A stretch of 64,000 nucleotides of DNA from Sphingomonadaceae bacterium (GTDB lineage: Bacteria; Pseudomonadota; Alphaproteobacteria; Sphingomonadales; Sphingomonadaceae), in contig JADZEQ010000001.1 in the NCBI GenBank assembly GCA_020850455.1, positions 310,001 through 374,000 of the forward strand, read 5' to 3'. The translations under genes and the position numbers were made by a program. The notes beneath the pieces were generated by a model that ran no database searches, had not been told where the DNA came from, and saw only the letters and a program-made list of their open reading frames with translations. Of this stretch, positions 38,924-48,937 are shown piece by piece (position 1 is the stretch's first letter; every line of letters starts with the position of its first letter).

Positions 38924-39808
38924 TCAACCCTTCAACACCTCGACCAATGTTTCGCCGAGCAGCGACGGGCTGGGCGACACGCGGATGCCCGCAGCCTCCA
39001 TCGCCGCGATTTTATCATCGGCGCCGCCCTGACCGCCCGAAACAATAGCACCGGCATGCCCCATGCGGCGACCCGGGGGCGCGGTGCGCCCGGCGATGAA
39101 GCCGACCATCGGCTTTTTGCGGCCACGTTTGGCTTCATCGATCAGGAACTGCGCGGCTTCTTCCTCCGCGCTGCCGCCGATTTCACCGATCATGATGATC
39201 GATTTGGTTTCATCGTCGGCGAGGAAGAGTTCGAGCACGTCGATGAAATTGGTGCCGTTGACCGGGTCCCCGCCAATGCCGACCGCCGTCGTCTGGCCCA
39301 GCCCTGCATTGCTGGTCTGGAACACGGCTTCATAGGTGAGCGTACCCGAACGCGAAACGACGCCGACGCTGCCCTTTTTGAAAATGCTGCCCGGCATAAT
39401 GCCAATCTTGCATTCGCCGGGCGTCAGCACGCCGGGGCAGTTGGGGCCGATCAGCCGCGATTTGCTGCCCGCCAGCTTGGCCTTCACCTTGACCATGTCG
39501 AGCACCGGAATACCCTCTGTAATGCAGACGATCAGCGGCATTTCAGCCTCAATCGCCTCAATAATCGCGGCGGCGGCAAATGGCGGCGGCACGTAAATGC
39601 AACTGGCCGTCGCGCCGGTCGCAGCCATGCCGTCGGCCACATTGTTGAACATCGGCAGGCCGATGTGGGTCTGACCACCCTTGCCCGGCGTAACCCCGCC
39701 GACCATTTGCGTGCCATAGGCAAGCGCCTGTTCGGTATGGAAAGTGCCGGTCGCGCCGGTCATCCCCTGGGTCAAAACCTTGGTATTTTTATCAACGAGA
39801 ATGGCCAT
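38924..39808 (-). CDS. sucD: Succinate-CoA ligase alpha subunit
   Basis: The 294-residue subunit converts succinyl-CoA to succinate with NTP formation, together with the beta subunit SucC. CoA-binding [25 protein letters not shown] and the phosphohistidine region [10 protein letters not shown] are present; length is standard. sucC, usually adjacent, is absent between mdh and sucD here. The gene starts 42 bases downstream of mdh and ends about 37 bases before sucA. Confidence 0.96.
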   Translation of the reverse strand: MAILVDKNTKVLTQGMTGATGTFHTEQALAYGTQMVGGVTPGKGGQTHIGLPMFNNVADGMAATGATASCIYVPPPFAAAAIIEAIEAEMPLIVCITEGIPVLDMVKVKAKLAGSKSRLIGPNCPGVLTPGECKIGIMPGSIFKKGSVGVVSRSGTLTYEAVFQTSNAGLGQTTAVGIGGDPVNGTNFIDVLELFLADDETKSIIMIGEIGGSAEEEAAQFLIDEAKRGRKKPMVGFIAGRTAPPGRRMGHAGAIVSGGQGGADDKIAAMEAAGIRVSPSPSLLGETLVEVLKG

Positions 39809-39850
39809 TTCTTACCCTTAATCCTGATGAAATGCGTAGCGCAGCGATGT

Positions 39851-40999
<1,149 letters not shown>

Positions 41000-41013
41000 C
41001 TAATAGCAATAAT

Positions 41014-41460
41014 CTAGTTGGTTTGCAGCAAATCCAGGTCGCGCAATATCGCCAACTGGTCATAATAGGGGCGTTCGCAGATGATGCGGTCGCTGCCCGG
41101 TGCAAAGTCAAAGGCGGCGACCATCCGCACGCGAAATGCCCGCCCTGTGGGAGCAATCACCTGCCCCGCCCCTTCGAGTGGGCCAAGGTGCGTGCCGGTC
41201 AGCCAGAATTCGACCATGACCGTGTCGCCACCCGCAGCAATGGCAATTTCTTCATTCCCCTGGTCGGGAAAGGCGGTGCGTGACAGGGTGAAATAATGGC
41301 GGACCGCCGTCTCACCATCGAATATCTGCCCGCCGCCATAAAGTTCGTAGCGCGGGCGGGCGAAGGTTGCGATCACCCCATCCCAATCCTGATTAATTTC
41401 CAATTGCATATGCCGCCGCACCATCGCGATGCGTGCTGCCGTCAGTTCAGCCTCGTCCAT
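41014..41460 (-). CDS. SnoaL/NTF2-like protein
   Basis: The 148-residue protein has the alpha+beta cone of the NTF2/SnoaL group, with ATFARPRYELYGGGQIFDGETAVRHYF and a beta-rich C-terminal half (TVMVEFWLTGTHLGPLEG, VRMVAAFDFAPGSDRIICERPYYD). Enzyme and ligand-binding members share this fold, so the function is undetermined. The ATG at 41460 has GGAG about 10 bases upstream and overlaps the zapE stop by 14 bases, suggesting coupling. About 200 bases follow before mdh. Confidence 0.8.
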   Translation of the reverse strand: MDEAELTAARIAMVRRHMQLEINQDWDGVIATFARPRYELYGGGQIFDGETAVRHYFTLSRTAFPDQGNEEIAIAAGGDTVMVEFWLTGTHLGPLEGAGQVIAPTGRAFRVRMVAAFDFAPGSDRIICERPYYDQLAILRDLDLLQTN

Positions 41461-42592
41461 CCCCCATGCTCCCCCCATCCCCATTTTCGCTCGCGCCATG
41501 TGCCTCTGACAACCAATCGTCGGAGAGCATTTCGTTGAGGCGGCTGGCAGTGCGGGCAAATTCAAAGCTGCCGTCGCCTGCTGGGTAGAGATCATCGGGC
41601 AAAGCATCCGCCGCTGCAAGTAATTTTACGCGATATTCATATAGTGCATCGATCAGTGTAACAAAACGTGCCGCTTCGTTACGCATATGCTTACCCATTT
41701 GGGGGATGCCGACCAAAATCACGCTATGGTAATTTTGCGCCAGCGCCAGATAATCGGCTGCCCCGCGCGCATCCCCGCATAATTTCTTGAAAGACAGGAC
41801 GGCAACGCCCTTGAGGCTCTTGGGAATGGGGAGGATACGTCCGCCACCAACGTCCAAATCGGCGCTAGGCACATGCGCCCTATCCTCCACCGGATAGTCG
41901 GTCAGCCGGAAAAACGCGTTGGAGAGGGCGACGGTTGCCGCATCACCATTGGGCACGTGCCAGCGTTCAACCCCGGCCAGCCGGTCGCGGCGATAATCAT
42001 TTGGCCCGTTGAGCGCGATGACATCCAAACTATTTTCGATGAGCGCGATAAAGGGCAGGAAATGTTCGCGGTTAAGGCCATCCTTGTATAAATCCCCCGG
42101 CGGGCGGTTGGATGTGGTGACCAAGGTGACGCCCGCGCCGATCAATGCGGTGAAAAGCCGCGACATGATCATCGCATCGGCGCTGTTATTCACCACCATT
42201 TCATCAAAGCAGAGCAGCCGCTGTTCGCCCGCCATCGCGCGCGCCACGGCGATGACCGGATCGCCGCTTTCGCTGGCCCGCGCAATGCGCAGCCGCGCAT
42301 GGACATCTGCCATAAAGGCGTGGAAATGCGCGCGCCGTTTTTCCGCTATGGCGATATTGTCGTGGAACAAGTCCATCAGCATCGTCTTGCCGCGCCCGAC
42401 CCCGCCCCACATGTACATGCCGCGCGGCACTTGGCGCTTTTTACCGATCAGCCGCGCAAAAAATCCGCCGCTGTCGCTTTCCAGCGCAATTTCCAAGGCA
42501 GCAAGGCGCTGGGCGGCCGCGCGCTGTTCATCATCGCGGCGCAATTCCCCCGCCGCGACCAGTGCATCATAACGTTCGATGAGACCGGTCAC
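41447..42592 (-). CDS. zapE: Cell division protein ZapE (AFG1-like ATPase)
   Basis: The 381-residue AAA+ ATPase has Walker A GGVGRGKTML (about residues 61-70), AHFHAFMADVH, Walker B LLCFDEMVV, and VTTSNRPPGDLYKDGLNR, the hallmark of ZapE/AFG1. ZapE associates with the FtsZ ring under stress in E. coli; AFG1 relatives act on membrane protein turnover. It starts 5 bases after the thioesterase stop, in an sdhB-led operon, and its own 3' end overlaps the SnoaL-like gene. Confidence 0.93.
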   Translation of the reverse strand: MTGLIERYDALVAAGELRRDDEQRAAAQRLAALEIALESDSGGFFARLIGKKRQVPRGMYMWGGVGRGKTMLMDLFHDNIAIAEKRRAHFHAFMADVHARLRIARASESGDPVIAVARAMAGEQRLLCFDEMVVNNSADAMIMSRLFTALIGAGVTLVTTSNRPPGDLYKDGLNREHFLPFIALIENSLDVIALNGPNDYRRDRLAGVERWHVPNGDAATVALSNAFFRLTDYPVEDRAHVPSADLDVGGGRILPIPKSLKGVAVLSFKKLCGDARGAADYLALAQNYHSVILVGIPQMGKHMRNEAARFVTLIDALYEYRVKLLAAADALPDDLYPAGDGSFEFARTASRLNEMLSDDWLSEAHGASENGDGGSMGDGRG

Positions 42593-42597
42593 CGACG

Positions 42598-43119
42598 TTA
42601 TGCCGGTGCGGGGGCCGGTTTGCGGATGGTGCCGGTAAAGCTCGCCACCATATGCGCGTCATCCGCCCCTTGGACGATCAGCCCGCGCAGGAACACCAGC
42701 CGCCGGGTTTCGCGCAGCAATTCAACCAGCGCATCCATCGGTTCGCCGACGCGCCCGCCGCCGGTAAATTGTGCAGAGAGGTCGAGCGTCACCGCCGGGC
42801 CCATGCCCATCAACCCGAACTGGTTGCAGGCGGCAAAAAGGCTGATGTCCATCAACGCCAGCGTCACCGCACCATGGACATGGTTCGACAAATTGCTGTG
42901 CCGATGTTCGGCCAGCATGCGCACCCGCGCGACCGGCCGTCCGTCGGGCGTAGGCACTTCGCGGCGCACCTGCAGCGGTTCGATGAAGCCGTTGAAACGC
43001 GAACCATCTTTGAGGTTCCAGCTAACCCAGCCGTCCCCCAAATCCGCCGATTCAAAGAAAATGTCGGCGCGGCTGCCAATTTCCCCCGCCGGGCGGGTCA
43101 TCGGGGCGCGTGGTGTCAC
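42598..43119 (-). CDS. Hotdog-fold thioesterase (PaaI-like)
   Basis: The 173-residue protein has the hotdog core: [25 protein letters not shown], with GAVTLALMD in the active-site position, then [18 protein letters not shown] and [24 protein letters not shown]. PaaI-like enzymes hydrolyse acyl-CoA thioesters. The frame starts at GTG 43119, overlapping the sdhB stop (GTGA); an ATG at 43101 is an alternative. The substrate is unknown. Confidence 0.85.
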   Translation of the reverse strand: MTPRAPMTRPAGEIGSRADIFFESADLGDGWVSWNLKDGSRFNGFIEPLQVRREVPTPDGRPVARVRMLAEHRHSNLSNHVHGAVTLALMDISLFAACNQFGLMGMGPAVTLDLSAQFTGGGRVGEPMDALVELLRETRRLVFLRGLIVQGADDAHMVASFTGTIRKPAPAPA

Positions 43120-43901
43120 ACCGCGCGCTCAACCATCAATTTCTTCACCTCGGCAATCGCACGCGCCGGGCTAAGCCCCTTGGGACAGGCGTTGGCGCAA
43201 TTCATGATCGTGTGGCAACGATAGAGGCGGAAGGGATCTTCCAAATCGTCGAGCCGTTCGCCGGTCATTTCATCGCGGCTGTCGGCCAACCAGCGATAGG
43301 CTTGCAGCAAAATGGCGGGGCCAAGGAATTTGTCGCTGTTCCACCAATAGCTGGGGCAGCTGGTCGAGCAACAGGCGCACAATATACACTCATAAAGGCC
43401 ATCCAGCTTGGCGCGATCTTCGGGGCTTTGCAGCCGTTCCTTGCCCGCAGGGGTCGCCGTCTTGGTCTTTAACCAAGGTTCGATGGAGGCATATTGTGCG
43501 TAAAAATGGGTGAAGTCAGGCACCAGATCCTTGATGACTTCCATATGTGGCAGCGGCGTGATCGTCACATCCTTACCCGCGCAATCCTCTATCGCGGTGG
43601 TGCAGGCGAGGCCGTTTTTGCCGTTGATGTTCATCGAACAACTGCCGCAAATCCCCTCCCGACAGCTACGGCGGAAAGTCAGCGTCGAATCCTGCTCATT
43701 CTTCATCGTAATGAGCGCGTCGAGCACCATTGGCCCACATTTGTCGAGGTCGATTTCAAAATTGTCATAACGCGGATTTTCGCCCGAATCCGGGTCGTAG
43801 CGATAGACTTTGAAATTGCGCTTGCGGCCCGCCGTTTCGGCATGGTGCGTGCGGCCTTTGCCGGTGATGCGGCTGTTCTTGGGCAAACGAAACTCGGCCA
43901 T
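43116..43901 (-). CDS. sdhB: Succinate dehydrogenase iron-sulfur subunit
   Basis: The 261-residue subunit carries the three iron-sulfur clusters of complex [13 protein letters not shown] holds the [2Fe-2S] ligands, [16 protein letters not shown] and [14 protein letters not shown] hold the [4Fe-4S] and [3Fe-4S] ligands. Length and order are standard. sdhA, sdhC and sdhD are not adjacent: upstream lies a nucleotidyltransferase gene with its own short gap, and downstream are thioesterase, zapE and a SnoaL-like gene. Confidence 0.97.
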   Translation of the reverse strand: MAEFRLPKNSRITGKGRTHHAETAGRKRNFKVYRYDPDSGENPRYDNFEIDLDKCGPMVLDALITMKNEQDSTLTFRRSCREGICGSCSMNINGKNGLACTTAIEDCAGKDVTITPLPHMEVIKDLVPDFTHFYAQYASIEPWLKTKTATPAGKERLQSPEDRAKLDGLYECILCACCSTSCPSYWWNSDKFLGPAILLQAYRWLADSRDEMTGERLDDLEDPFRLYRCHTIMNCANACPKGLSPARAIAEVKKLMVERAV

Positions 43902-43985
43902 GGCGCGCTATCCCCCTGATGTGCAATGCGTTGTTGTCTCTGCCCCTAATCAGCCAGACCCATGCTGACAAGTGTTGGGCAGCTA

Positions 43986-44783
43986 TTACGCAACTTCCTT
44001 GCGCAAAAGCAGCATTTCGGCAAGCGCATGGTCGGTCGGCTTATCCACATCAATCGCCGCCACCGGATCGACCATCGGCACCAATTTTGCCTGCATAGCC
44101 AGCCGTCCGCCCGCCAGCTTCAGCCCATCGGCAAGCCCAATGGTGCGCGTGATGGCGCGCAAAGCCAGCCCCCAGCCAAAGTGACGGAACAAACGCCATG
44201 GCCGCTTGCGATCCGCCTCTGCCGCTTGCCAGAGTGTCAGCGCGGCACGTGCAGCCGGGCGGGTCAGCGCAAATAAATTGGCCCCCGACCATGCGCCATC
44301 GGCAAAGCGCAACCATGTGCGCTGCGCCGCTGGAAATTGCGCCAGCATCACCCGCCGTTCGACCATCGCCACCGCGAGATCGGCATCGCCGACATCGCCC
44401 AGAAATTGCGCGACCATATCCACCGTCAGCAGCGGGTGGTCGGCGGTGGTGACCAGCAAAGGGAAATCCGCCCCGCCGCCATCCGGCCCGGCATCCAATA
44501 GGGCGAGGAGGGAGGAGGATATGCCCTGATTGCCCACGAAGCAGCCAACCGCCTTGGTACAGGCGGCATCGGCAATCGCATCGTCGAAAATATCCGCCTG
44601 TTGTGCGACGATGATGATGCGCACAATATTCGCCGACGCATCGAGCGTGCGGAGCACATGGGTCAGCATCGCCACGCCGCAAACCGGCACCAACGCCTTC
44701 CATTTTTCGCCAAAATGGGTGGCGAGCGGGTCTGCGCCCGGACGCTGCCCGGCAAGAATGACGGCGGTATAGGGTGCGGACAT
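43986..44783 (-). CDS. MobA-like nucleotidyltransferase
   Basis: The 265-residue protein begins AVILAGQRPGADPLATHFG, a glycine-rich nucleotide-binding loop of NTP transferases, followed by KALVPVCGVAMLTHVLRTL and a central VTTADHPLLT with the metal-binding aspartate. The C-terminal part is family-divergent. The fold is that of MobA/IspD-like and sugar-phosphate nucleotidyltransferases; the substrate is not shown. It is divergent from the flippase gene, 84 bases away, and may activate a lipid or sugar headgroup for that cluster. Confidence 0.82.
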   Translation of the reverse strand: MSAPYTAVILAGQRPGADPLATHFGEKWKALVPVCGVAMLTHVLRTLDASANIVRIIIVAQQADIFDDAIADAACTKAVGCFVGNQGISSSLLALLDAGPDGGGADFPLLVTTADHPLLTVDMVAQFLGDVGDADLAVAMVERRVMLAQFPAAQRTWLRFADGAWSGANLFALTRPAARAALTLWQAAEADRKRPWRLFRHFGWGLALRAITRTIGLADGLKLAGGRLAMQAKLVPMVDPVAAIDVDKPTDHALAEMLLLRKEVA

Positions 44784-44867
44784 GCCCCCCCCTTTGCCGT
44801 GACCTGCGGGAAAAGCAAAGGGGGTGATGGCGCTTTGTCCATTTCGTCCCTATAGCCAGCGCCGTTC

Positions 44868-46397
44868 ATGACCCAGCCCGACACCAGCCCCACCGTCGAT
44901 GTCAGCAATGCGCGCGTCGCATCGAGCGTTGGCACATCGATGCTGGCGCGGCTGTCCGGCCTTATCGATGTCGTCGCGCAGCCGATTTACGTTGCGCTGT
45001 TCGGTCTGGCTTCCTTTGGGCTTTACGCCGTTTTGTGGAGCGCGGTGAATCTCGCCGAGAATATTGCCGATCTGGGGCAGACCAGCGCGATGCAGCGCAC
45101 CGTCCCACAGGCGGCGAGCGAGGCGGAGGCTGCGGAGGCGTTCCGTGCGGCGATGTTGCTCGGCGTCGTACCGCCGTTGTTGCTGGCGATATTGGGAGCG
45201 ATTTTTGCCCCTGATGTTGCGGCCTTTTTCAACGCCGATGCGCTCGACAGTGCGCGCCTGATTTTCGCCATCCACCTGTTTATCTGGGCATTGCCGCTCT
45301 GGGCCTTTGTCGAGGTCGCCACGTCCGCCATGCGCGCGCGCCATGTTTTCGGCGCGGAAATCCGCCTGCGCTTATTCTGGGAACAATCGCTGCGGCTGGT
45401 TTTCGCGGTGATTTTCTGGGCCTTGGGCTGGGGGATATTGGGGCTACTCGCCGCACATCTCCTTTCGCTCAGCGTCACCGCGCTGCTCGCCGCGCGCATG
45501 GCCTTGCGCTATTTTCATGGCGCGGCCTTGTTCGGTCGGGTGCGCGGCAGCTTGCTCAAGGAAAGCCTGATGGCGGGTCTGGCGGTGCTTCCCGCCAATA
45601 TGTCGCAACGTTTTTATTCGGACGGCGCGCCGATTGCGCTCAACTGGCTGCTGCCGGGGAGCGGCGGGGCAGTCGCCGCCGGACTGTTCACCATCGCGCG
45701 CAAAATATCGAGCATCATCCAGACCATCCGTCTGGGCTTTGCCTATGTGCTCGCCCCGCTCGCCTCCGCCGCGCGGCGCGGCAGCGGGGATGAGGTGCGC
45801 GAGGTTTATGGCTTTGCCACGCGCGTGCTGACCGCGCTGGCGCTGCCATCCGGCCTCGTCCTCGCGGCGGCGGCACCGGCGATATTGACGCTGTTCGGCG
45901 CGGGGGCAAAGCGCGCGGCGGCGGCAGTCGCCATCCTCATCACGTCGCGGATATTGGAGGCGCTGGCCGGGGCAGCGCAACCCATCCAGCAGGTAATCTC
46001 CAGCTATCGCGCGCAGATATTGGCGAGCTTTGCAGGCATTGCCGTCGCCATATTGACCGGCTGGCTGTTGCTGCCCGCGGGCGGGCTGACCGGCATGGCC
46101 ATCGCCGTGACCGCCGGATTGGTAACCGGCGCAATGCTGCCGGTGGTGCAGCTATGGGCAGAGGATGGCCTCCACCCCTTTGCGGCACCCTTTGCGCGGA
46201 TGTTGGGCATATCGCTGGTCATCGGCGCCATTTTTGCTGCGCTGACCCGGGCGATTATCGGCTGGCCGGTCGTTGTGGCGTTGCCGGCATCGCTCCTCCT
46301 CCTCCTCCTCGCCACATGGCTGGCGTGCCGATTTGGCTTGCCGCGTGGGGACCGTGAGGCACTGGGCAAAACCGGCCGCGCGCTGCGCCTCATTTAA
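44868..46397 (+). CDS. MATE/Wzx-like polysaccharide flippase
   Basis: The 509-residue protein is an integral membrane protein of about 14 helices in the oligosaccharide-flippase/MurJ group. Segments include SMLARLSGLIDVVAQPIYVALFGLASFGLYAVLWS, and LPANMSQRFYSDGAPIALNWLLPGSGGAVAAGLFTIARKISSI, the second with the pattern of lipid-linked oligosaccharide transporters. It should move a polyprenyl- or lipid-linked glycan across the inner membrane. No glycosyltransferase is adjacent. The isoprenylcysteine-methyltransferase-like gene follows after 113 bases. Confidence 0.83.
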   Translation: MTQPDTSPTVDVSNARVASSVGTSMLARLSGLIDVVAQPIYVALFGLASFGLYAVLWSAVNLAENIADLGQTSAMQRTVPQAASEAEAAEAFRAAMLLGVVPPLLLAILGAIFAPDVAAFFNADALDSARLIFAIHLFIWALPLWAFVEVATSAMRARHVFGAEIRLRLFWEQSLRLVFAVIFWALGWGILGLLAAHLLSLSVTALLAARMALRYFHGAALFGRVRGSLLKESLMAGLAVLPANMSQRFYSDGAPIALNWLLPGSGGAVAAGLFTIARKISSIIQTIRLGFAYVLAPLASAARRGSGDEVREVYGFATRVLTALALPSGLVLAAAAPAILTLFGAGAKRAAAAVAILITSRILEALAGAAQPIQQVISSYRAQILASFAGIAVAILTGWLLLPAGGLTGMAIAVTAGLVTGAMLPVVQLWAEDGLHPFAAPFARMLGISLVIGAIFAALTRAIIGWPVVVALPASLLLLLLATWLACRFGLPRGDREALGKTGRALRLI

Positions 46398-46510
46398 CGG
46401 CGCCGCCATAATCCTGCCCCATTATGCGTTAGAGCGAACGGGCTTTATTGCATCGACACGCAGCGCACGGCAAAAGGCGACGCTGGCGGGGCATATTTCA
46501 GGGATTTCCA

Positions 46511-47251
46511 ATGTATCAGACCGAATTGGCGGCAAGCGGCAAAAAGCTGTTTTTTGTGCGCGGCACCTATATCTACATCATCATCGCGATTGCGACGCTG
46601 ATCGCATGGGTCAGCCGCGATATCGGCCCCTTTGCCAGCCCGCGCGCTGATTGCATCTGGTTCTGGGCATCGCTGGCGGTTGCCAGCCTTGGCGCAACGG
46701 TGCGGATTTTCACCAGCGGTTGGGCAGCGCTCGGCACATCGGGGCGTGCAAAGGTCGCTGCCGAGGCATCCGAACTCAACACCACCGGCCCCTATAGTCT
46801 GGTGCGCAACCCGCTCTATGTCGGGCGCATCCTGAACTTCACCGGCATCGCCATGCTGTCGGGCTCGTGGGTGTTTGGCGCGATTATCTATTTGCTCGCC
46901 GTCCTCGTCTATGAACGCATCTCCATCTATGAGGAGGAGTTTCTGCGCGAAAAATTTGGTGCAGCACATGGCGAATGGGCAAAAAATGTCCCTGCCTTGC
47001 TGCCGCGTCTGCACGGTTGGGTGTCGCCCAAATATCCATTCTGGTGGAAGCGGATGATCTGGCGCGAACAAAATAAGCTGTTCCTGCTGGCGACTGCCGT
47101 TTTCCTGACATGGTTCGCCCGTCTCGGTTTCGACATGGCCGCCATCCCTGCTGCATGCTGGCCCTTCGTCTATGCCTATGGTGCGCTGGTCGTTGTGCGC
47201 TTTGCGATTGGCGGACTTAAAATGATCGGCTTTTTCAAAGAATTGAGCTGA
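46511..47251 (+). CDS. Isoprenylcysteine carboxyl methyltransferase-like membrane protein
   Basis: The 246-residue membrane protein has TTGPYSLVRNPLYVGRILNF, the characteristic segment of the ICMT/PEMT methyltransferases, then LVYERISIYEEEFLREKFG, the C-terminal SAM-binding region. About five helices are predicted. The likely substrate is a lipid or isoprenoid carboxyl group; bacterial members are poorly characterised. Start ATG at 46511 has AGGGA 6 bases upstream. Its stop overlaps the following kinase start by one base (TGATG). Confidence 0.85.
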   Translation: MYQTELAASGKKLFFVRGTYIYIIIAIATLIAWVSRDIGPFASPRADCIWFWASLAVASLGATVRIFTSGWAALGTSGRAKVAAEASELNTTGPYSLVRNPLYVGRILNFTGIAMLSGSWVFGAIIYLLAVLVYERISIYEEEFLREKFGAAHGEWAKNVPALLPRLHGWVSPKYPFWWKRMIWREQNKLFLLATAVFLTWFARLGFDMAAIPAACWPFVYAYGALVVVRFAIGGLKMIGFFKELS

Positions 47252-47946
47252 TGGCGGCTGGCGAAACGCTCGCCCCGCTGATTGCTGTTGTCGGCTGTGA
47301 CGGGTCGGGCAAATCGACGCTGAGCGCCGACATATTGGCGCATATCCGCGAAACCCGCCCCGCCGAAAGCGGCTATCTGGGGTTGGGTTCGGGTGAACAG
47401 GGACGCGCCATCGGTCGATGGCCGTTGATTGGCCCCGCCCTCCAATCCTTTCTGGAGGGTCAGGCCGCGCGCCTGCGCGATGCGGATGATAGCATCCCTT
47501 CCACCATCGCCGCGCGCTATGCGTTGCGCCGGTCGCTAAAACGGCGCGCCAAGTTTGAAAATCTGCTGGCCGCGCGGCGCGGCGGAACCGTGGTCGTTAC
47601 CGATCGTTATCCGCAGTTGGAGGTGCCGGGGCTGCACGATGGGCCGATTTTGGCGGCGCGCGCCACCAATGCGACGCAGCGCGCATTGCAGCAACGCGAA
47701 CGCGCGCTTTATGCCGAAATGGCGTCCTATCTGCCGACCTTGGTCATCCGCCTCACCATCGATGTAGCGAGCGTGATGGCGCGCAAACCCGACCATGACG
47801 AAGCGCTGATCCGCCGCAAGGTTGCAACGGTGCCGCACCTGCGCTTTGGCGGCGCACCGATGGTGACGATTGACGCGACGATGGATTATTCAGCCGAGCG
47901 CGCGCTGGCGTTCGCTGCGGTCGATGCCGCATTGGCGGGTGGCTGA
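47251..47946 (+). CDS. P-loop kinase, thymidylate-kinase-like
   Basis: The 231-residue protein has Walker A GCDGSGKSTL (residues 16-25), a lid region rich in arginine (ALRRSLKRRAKFENLLAARRGG), VVTDRYPQLE with the DR motif, and a C-terminal ARKPDHDEALIRRKV. It resembles thymidylate-kinase-fold enzymes found in surface-polysaccharide clusters. The phosphate acceptor is unknown, possibly a nucleotide or sugar. It is coupled to the ICMT-like gene by TGATG, and its 3' end overlaps the convergent esterase gene by 61 bases. Confidence 0.82.
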   Translation: MAAGETLAPLIAVVGCDGSGKSTLSADILAHIRETRPAESGYLGLGSGEQGRAIGRWPLIGPALQSFLEGQAARLRDADDSIPSTIAARYALRRSLKRRAKFENLLAARRGGTVVVTDRYPQLEVPGLHDGPILAARATNATQRALQQRERALYAEMASYLPTLVIRLTIDVASVMARKPDHDEALIRRKVATVPHLRFGGAPMVTIDATMDYSAERALAFAAVDAALAGG

Positions 47947-48935
47947 GCGGTCACCTGCCGGGCAAAGGCAATGCTGTCGCGTAGCACCGGCGCCATCGAT
48001 CGAAAAGGTAAGGCAAAGGCCATGGCGGTATCGCGGTGGGCAACGCCCGGATATTCGATAAGCCGCGCGCTGCCCCCTGCCGATACGATGGCGGCAAGCA
48101 AGCGACGGCTATTGCGCGGGCGCACCGTCACATCGGCATCGCCGGTAATGAGGAGCAGCGGCGGCGCATCGCCCCGCGCGAAATGGATCGGCTGCGTATC
48201 GGTGGGGTTGGGCGCACCGCCCATCGCCACATCGGCCATACCGCCGGGTTCAAAGGGTAAGAAATCATAGGGGCCGGAAATGCCGACCACCCCCTTTACC
48301 GGGCCATCGCGTAGCCCCAAATCCCCCGACCAGCGCCTATCGAGGATCGTCAGCATCGCCATATGCGCACCCGCGCTCTGCCCCATCAGCACCATCCGGT
48401 CGGGGTCACCGCCATAGCTGGCGGCATGCGCGCGCACCCAGCGCAGCGCATCGCGCGTGTCAGCGATGAAGGACGGGAATTTGTGGCGCGGGGCGTGGCG
48501 GTAATTGACCACCGCAACGAGGAACCCCTCTGCCGACAATGCGCGCCCGACAAAGCCATATTGGGTGCGCGTGCCGCTCGCCCATCCGCCGCCATTATAC
48601 CATATAATGACCGGTAATGTGCCATCGCGTGGCGCGTCATCCGGCGCATAAATGTCGATGGCTTGTGCCGGGTCACTGCCATAGGCCTGCCCCGCAGCCA
48701 CCAGCCGTCCGCCCTGCCCCAACCATAGCCGGTCGGCCAAATTGAGCGCGCTCAACGCATCCCAGCGCAGCGAAAAACCCACAGCAAGGATGGCGGCAAG
48801 CAAGAGGCCGACGACAATGCATATATAGCGTAGCAAAGCTGCAATTCCCCCGGCGACTATTTGGTGCCATGCGTTGACACATGCACCGATATTGGCGCAA
48901 CCGGCTATACGGCCCGACCGCGCCAGAGGATGCAT
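47886..48935 (-). CDS. Membrane-anchored alpha/beta hydrolase (esterase, BD-FAE-like)
   Basis: The frame of up to 349 residues has one N-terminal transmembrane segment (YICIVVGLLLAAILAVGFSL) and a hydrolase domain with an oxyanion-hole segment YNGGGWASG in the place of HGGGW, the nucleophile GQSAGAHMA, and acid/His ITGDADVTVRP and GVAHRDTAM. Starts downstream of 48935, for example a TTG near 48835, are possible. It lies divergent from the metallophosphoesterase gene with almost no gap. The substrate is unknown. Confidence 0.82.
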   Translation of the reverse strand: MHPLARSGRIAGCANIGACVNAWHQIVAGGIAALLRYICIVVGLLLAAILAVGFSLRWDALSALNLADRLWLGQGGRLVAAGQAYGSDPAQAIDIYAPDDAPRDGTLPVIIWYNGGGWASGTRTQYGFVGRALSAEGFLVAVVNYRHAPRHKFPSFIADTRDALRWVRAHAASYGGDPDRMVLMGQSAGAHMAMLTILDRRWSGDLGLRDGPVKGVVGISGPYDFLPFEPGGMADVAMGGAPNPTDTQPIHFARGDAPPLLLITGDADVTVRPRNSRRLLAAIVSAGGSARLIEYPGVAHRDTAMAFALPFRSMAPVLRDSIAFARQVTAQPPANAASTAANASARSAE

Positions 48936-48937
48936 AA

